From contig RDOF01000079.1 in the NCBI GenBank assembly GCA_011365025.1, positions 336-6,919 on the forward strand: a DNA stretch of 6,584 bases. The letters run 5' to 3'. Positions 5,296 through 6,584 of the stretch are shown here, piece after piece. Each line of letters begins with the position of its first letter. Position 1 is the first letter of the stretch. Source of the DNA: Candidatus Thorarchaeota archaeon (GTDB lineage: Archaea; Asgardarchaeota; Thorarchaeia; Thorarchaeales; Thorarchaeaceae). The notes beneath the pieces were generated by a model. It saw nothing but the letters and a program-made list of their open reading frames with translations. It was not told the DNA's origin and searched no databases. The position numbers and the translations under genes were made by a program.

Positions 5296-5364
5296 GAATC
5301 ACTATCTATTCGGTAACTACTATACTTATTATAGTTTATGGCATCAAGTTGACTGAATCACTAT
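5296..5364. repeat. 10-bp direct repeat GAATCACTAT bracketing the divergent promoter
   Basis: GAATCACTAT occurs at 5296-5305 and again at 5355-5364, the second copy overlapping the ATG of the iron-sulfur protein gene at 5363. The copies sit on the start-codon side of each divergent gene and carry the ACTAT core that also occurs in the central inverted repeat. They may be accessory operator sites. Confidence 0.4.
5315..5338. promoter_or_regulatory. Overlapping divergent promoters with ACTATA/TATAGT inverted repeat
   Basis: ACTATA (5319-5324) and TATAGT (5330-5335) form an inverted repeat with a 5-base spacer, in an AT-rich stretch giving TATA-like boxes on both strands. It lies about 28-44 bases from each start (5291 minus, 5363 plus). 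A regulator bound here would block both promoters, the usual arrangement for autoregulated HxlR genes. The minus-strand sequence AACTATAATAAGT (5336-5324) matches 11 of 13 bases of the element upstream of 3868. Confidence 0.55.
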
Positions 5365-6082
5365 GGTGCGTCGATTGATGATAATGATTGATGAGGAGCG
5401 CTGTACGGGCTGCGGGCTCTGCGTTCCAAACTGTGCGGAGGGTGCGCTGGAAATAATTGATGGGAAAGCGAAGGTCGTCTCTGAGAGCTTTTGCGATGGA
5501 CTTGGAGCCTGCCTGGGGCATTGCCCTGAGGGAGCTCTTTCTCTGCGGGAGGTGGATACTATCGCATTTGATGAAGAAGCGGCAATGGCGCATGTTGCGG
5601 CAAGTAGTAGTGAGGATGCGCTAAAGCCCTGTGCAGGTTCACAAGCCTTTGAGTTTGCATCTTCCCAAACAGAAACTCATGAAGGCGCGATTCCAGAACA
5701 GACAGCCCAATCACGTCTTGACCATTGGCCCGTTAAGATGCGTCTGGTGACTCCAAATCATCCTGCCTTCGAGAATGCACGACTATTGCTTATTGCAGAC
5801 TGTGTGGGCCCTGCCTACGCCGGGCTTCATGAGGATTTTATGAAGGGACGAACGCCCATTCTTATGTGTCCGAAGTTTGAGGACTATCAATCGAATTTTG
5901 ATAAACTTATAGAAATCATCAGCAATCACAACCTTCAGGATATTGCCGTTCTTAGAATGGAGGTACCCTGCTGCGGTGGCATTGATCGGTTGACGCGACT
6001 GGCAATGGAGCAATCTGGGAAACAACTACCTGTTCGCACCTACACAATTGGCGTGAAAGGCGAGATTAAGGCAGTGCATTAA
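5363..6082 (+). CDS. Ferredoxin-type iron-sulfur protein with conserved cysteine-rich C-terminal domain, function unknown
   Basis: A 239-residue cytosolic protein. Its N-terminus is a two-cluster ferredoxin domain: CTGCGLCVPNC (Cys14, 17, 20, 24) binds a [4Fe-4S] cluster. The second motif, CDGLGACLGHCPEGAL, has Cys44, 50 and 54, but Leu47 where the second cysteine of CxxCxxCxxxCP is expected. It may hold a [3Fe-4S] cluster or recruit another ligand. A variable, acidic linker (about 66-118) contains Cys90 in 'PCAGSQ'. The C-terminal domain runs from 'LDHWPVKMRLVTPNHPAF' through 'LLLIADCVGPAYA' (Cys147), 'MCPKFED' (Cys169) and 'VLRMEVPCCGG' (Cys203-204). I recall the whole layout as a conserved family of anaerobe '4Fe-4S binding proteins' without an assigned reaction; the extra cysteines suggest a further redox or metal site. 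The start at 5363 gives the short basic lead normal before IDEExCxGC. No Shine-Dalgarno is visible, so it may be nearly leaderless. It is divergent from the HxlR regulator and overlaps the convergent hydrolase by 17 bases. Confidence 0.8.
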   Translation: MVRRLMIMIDEERCTGCGLCVPNCAEGALEIIDGKAKVVSESFCDGLGACLGHCPEGALSLREVDTIAFDEEAAMAHVAASSSEDALKPCAGSQAFEFASSQTETHEGAIPEQTAQSRLDHWPVKMRLVTPNHPAFENARLLLIADCVGPAYAGLHEDFMKGRTPILMCPKFEDYQSNFDKLIEIISNHNLQDIAVLRMEVPCCGGIDRLTRLAMEQSGKQLPVRTYTIGVKGEIKAVH

Positions 6083-6584
6083 GGAATTCAAGCACGATTT
6101 CATTGAATTCCGCCGAGTTCTCTACGTTCGGATAATGAGCAACTCCAGCCATAGCTACCTTCTTTGCATTGGAAATTTTGGCTGAGAGAATATTGGATAT
6201 CTCAATCAATTCCAGTGTATCGCCATCTCCTATGATGACCAATGTTGGTGCTTTCACTTCTTCAAGCCGGTGAAGTGCAACAGGCTCAAGAGGCATTTCC
6301 CTGCCAATTGGATCTACATCAATTCTGGGAGCCATGTCAATTGCCAGTCTTCGTAATTTGGGGTCTAGGTCGTCCCAGGAGCGATTCGGTCCAGCAAGCC
6401 AAATTGTCAGAAAGAGCTGCATTGCTAGATCTGGATTCTTATCTTCCAGAGCGGCTTCCGCTTTGTCGAGCAATTGCCGTGTGAATGGGTCTTTAAACAC
6501 CCATCCCCCAACCCCGGAACCAACAAGGACCATTGACCGAACACGATCAGGGTGTGATATAGCAAAATCAATTGAGGTGCCGCC
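6066..6584 (-). CDS. Alpha/beta hydrolase, N-terminus cut by window edge
   Basis: This is the C-terminal 172 residues of an alpha/beta-fold hydrolase; the frame is open to the window edge. It enters at 'GGTSIDFAISHPDRVRSMVL', the residues that follow the nucleophile elbow (GxSxGG) in this superfamily, so the catalytic serine lies just outside. The cap region is helical (KAEAALEDKNPDLAMQLFLT). The acid residue sits in 'APTLVIIGDGDTLELI', and the catalytic histidine in 'GVAHYPNVENSAEFNEIVLE', as in enol-lactonase (PcaD-like) and related esterase or haloperoxidase-like members. Family membership does not give the substrate. The Met at 6533 is internal, not the start. The 3' end overlaps the convergent iron-sulfur protein gene by 17 bases. 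Confidence 0.85.
   Translation of the reverse strand, partial: GGTSIDFAISHPDRVRSMVLVGSGVGGWVFKDPFTRQLLDKAEAALEDKNPDLAMQLFLTIWLAGPNRSWDDLDPKLRRLAIDMAPRIDVDPIGREMPLEPVALHRLEEVKAPTLVIIGDGDTLELIEISNILSAKISNAKKVAMAGVAHYPNVENSAEFNEIVLEFLNALP

Noticed and set aside
5336..5593. Minus-strand reading frame over the start of the Fe-S protein gene
   Set aside because: It is antisense to the ferredoxin motifs, which are unmistakably coding on the plus strand.

Overview
The window looks archaeal, possibly from an Asgard-type (Thorarchaeota/Lokiarchaeota-like) genome. The evidence is a family-5 solute-binding protein ending in a Thr/Asn-rich linker and C-terminal membrane anchor, a winged-helix regulator with two C-terminal membrane helices, a signal-anchored surface protein with a run of 13 threonines and several N-glycosylation sequons, AT-rich TATA-like boxes 25-50 bases upstream of starts, and mixed ATG/GTG/TTG starts. 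The lineage is inferred from gene style, not from a marker gene. No rRNA, tRNA, CRISPR array or insertion sequence is visible.

Layout. Bases 2-1343 (+) hold the 3' part of a tandem family-5 ABC solute-binding protein gene. It is broken near 875-890 by an apparent internal deletion plus frame change. Next comes a thioredoxin-reductase-like flavoprotein (1419-2432, +) with a CPDC redox motif but no recognisable NADPH-phosphate signature. Convergent to it and overlapping by 4 bases are two minus-strand genes: a membrane-anchored ArsR-like regulator (2429-2899) and a signal-anchored exported protein of unknown function (2954-3688). A 9+9 inverted repeat lies between those two.

The 179-base divergent intergenic region at 3689-3867 is dense in regulatory structure. 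It holds three alternating TTGAACA sites (one pair forming an 18-bp perfect palindrome) on the side of the exported protein, and a TATA-like box with an 11+11 inverted repeat on the side of the next operon. That operon (+) encodes a ferritin-like helical protein (3868-4350) and a single-cysteine thioredoxin-fold protein with a WCGDA motif (4356-4880). Convergent to it is an HxlR-family regulator with an N-terminal cysteine and a C-terminal cysteine cluster (4884-5291, -). Divergent from the regulator is a multi-cysteine iron-sulfur protein (5363-6082, +). A partial alpha/beta hydrolase (6066-6584, -) runs off the right edge.

Working model (inference): bases 3810-6082 form a small redox-response cassette. 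A cysteine-bearing HxlR regulator would control its own divergent promoter and perhaps the ferritin-like/thioredoxin-like operon, because both promoters carry a closely similar 13-base element. The thioredoxin-reductase-like protein may be part of the same redox network. The membrane-anchored regulator and exported protein look like a second, separate unit, possibly autoregulated through the palindromic sites.
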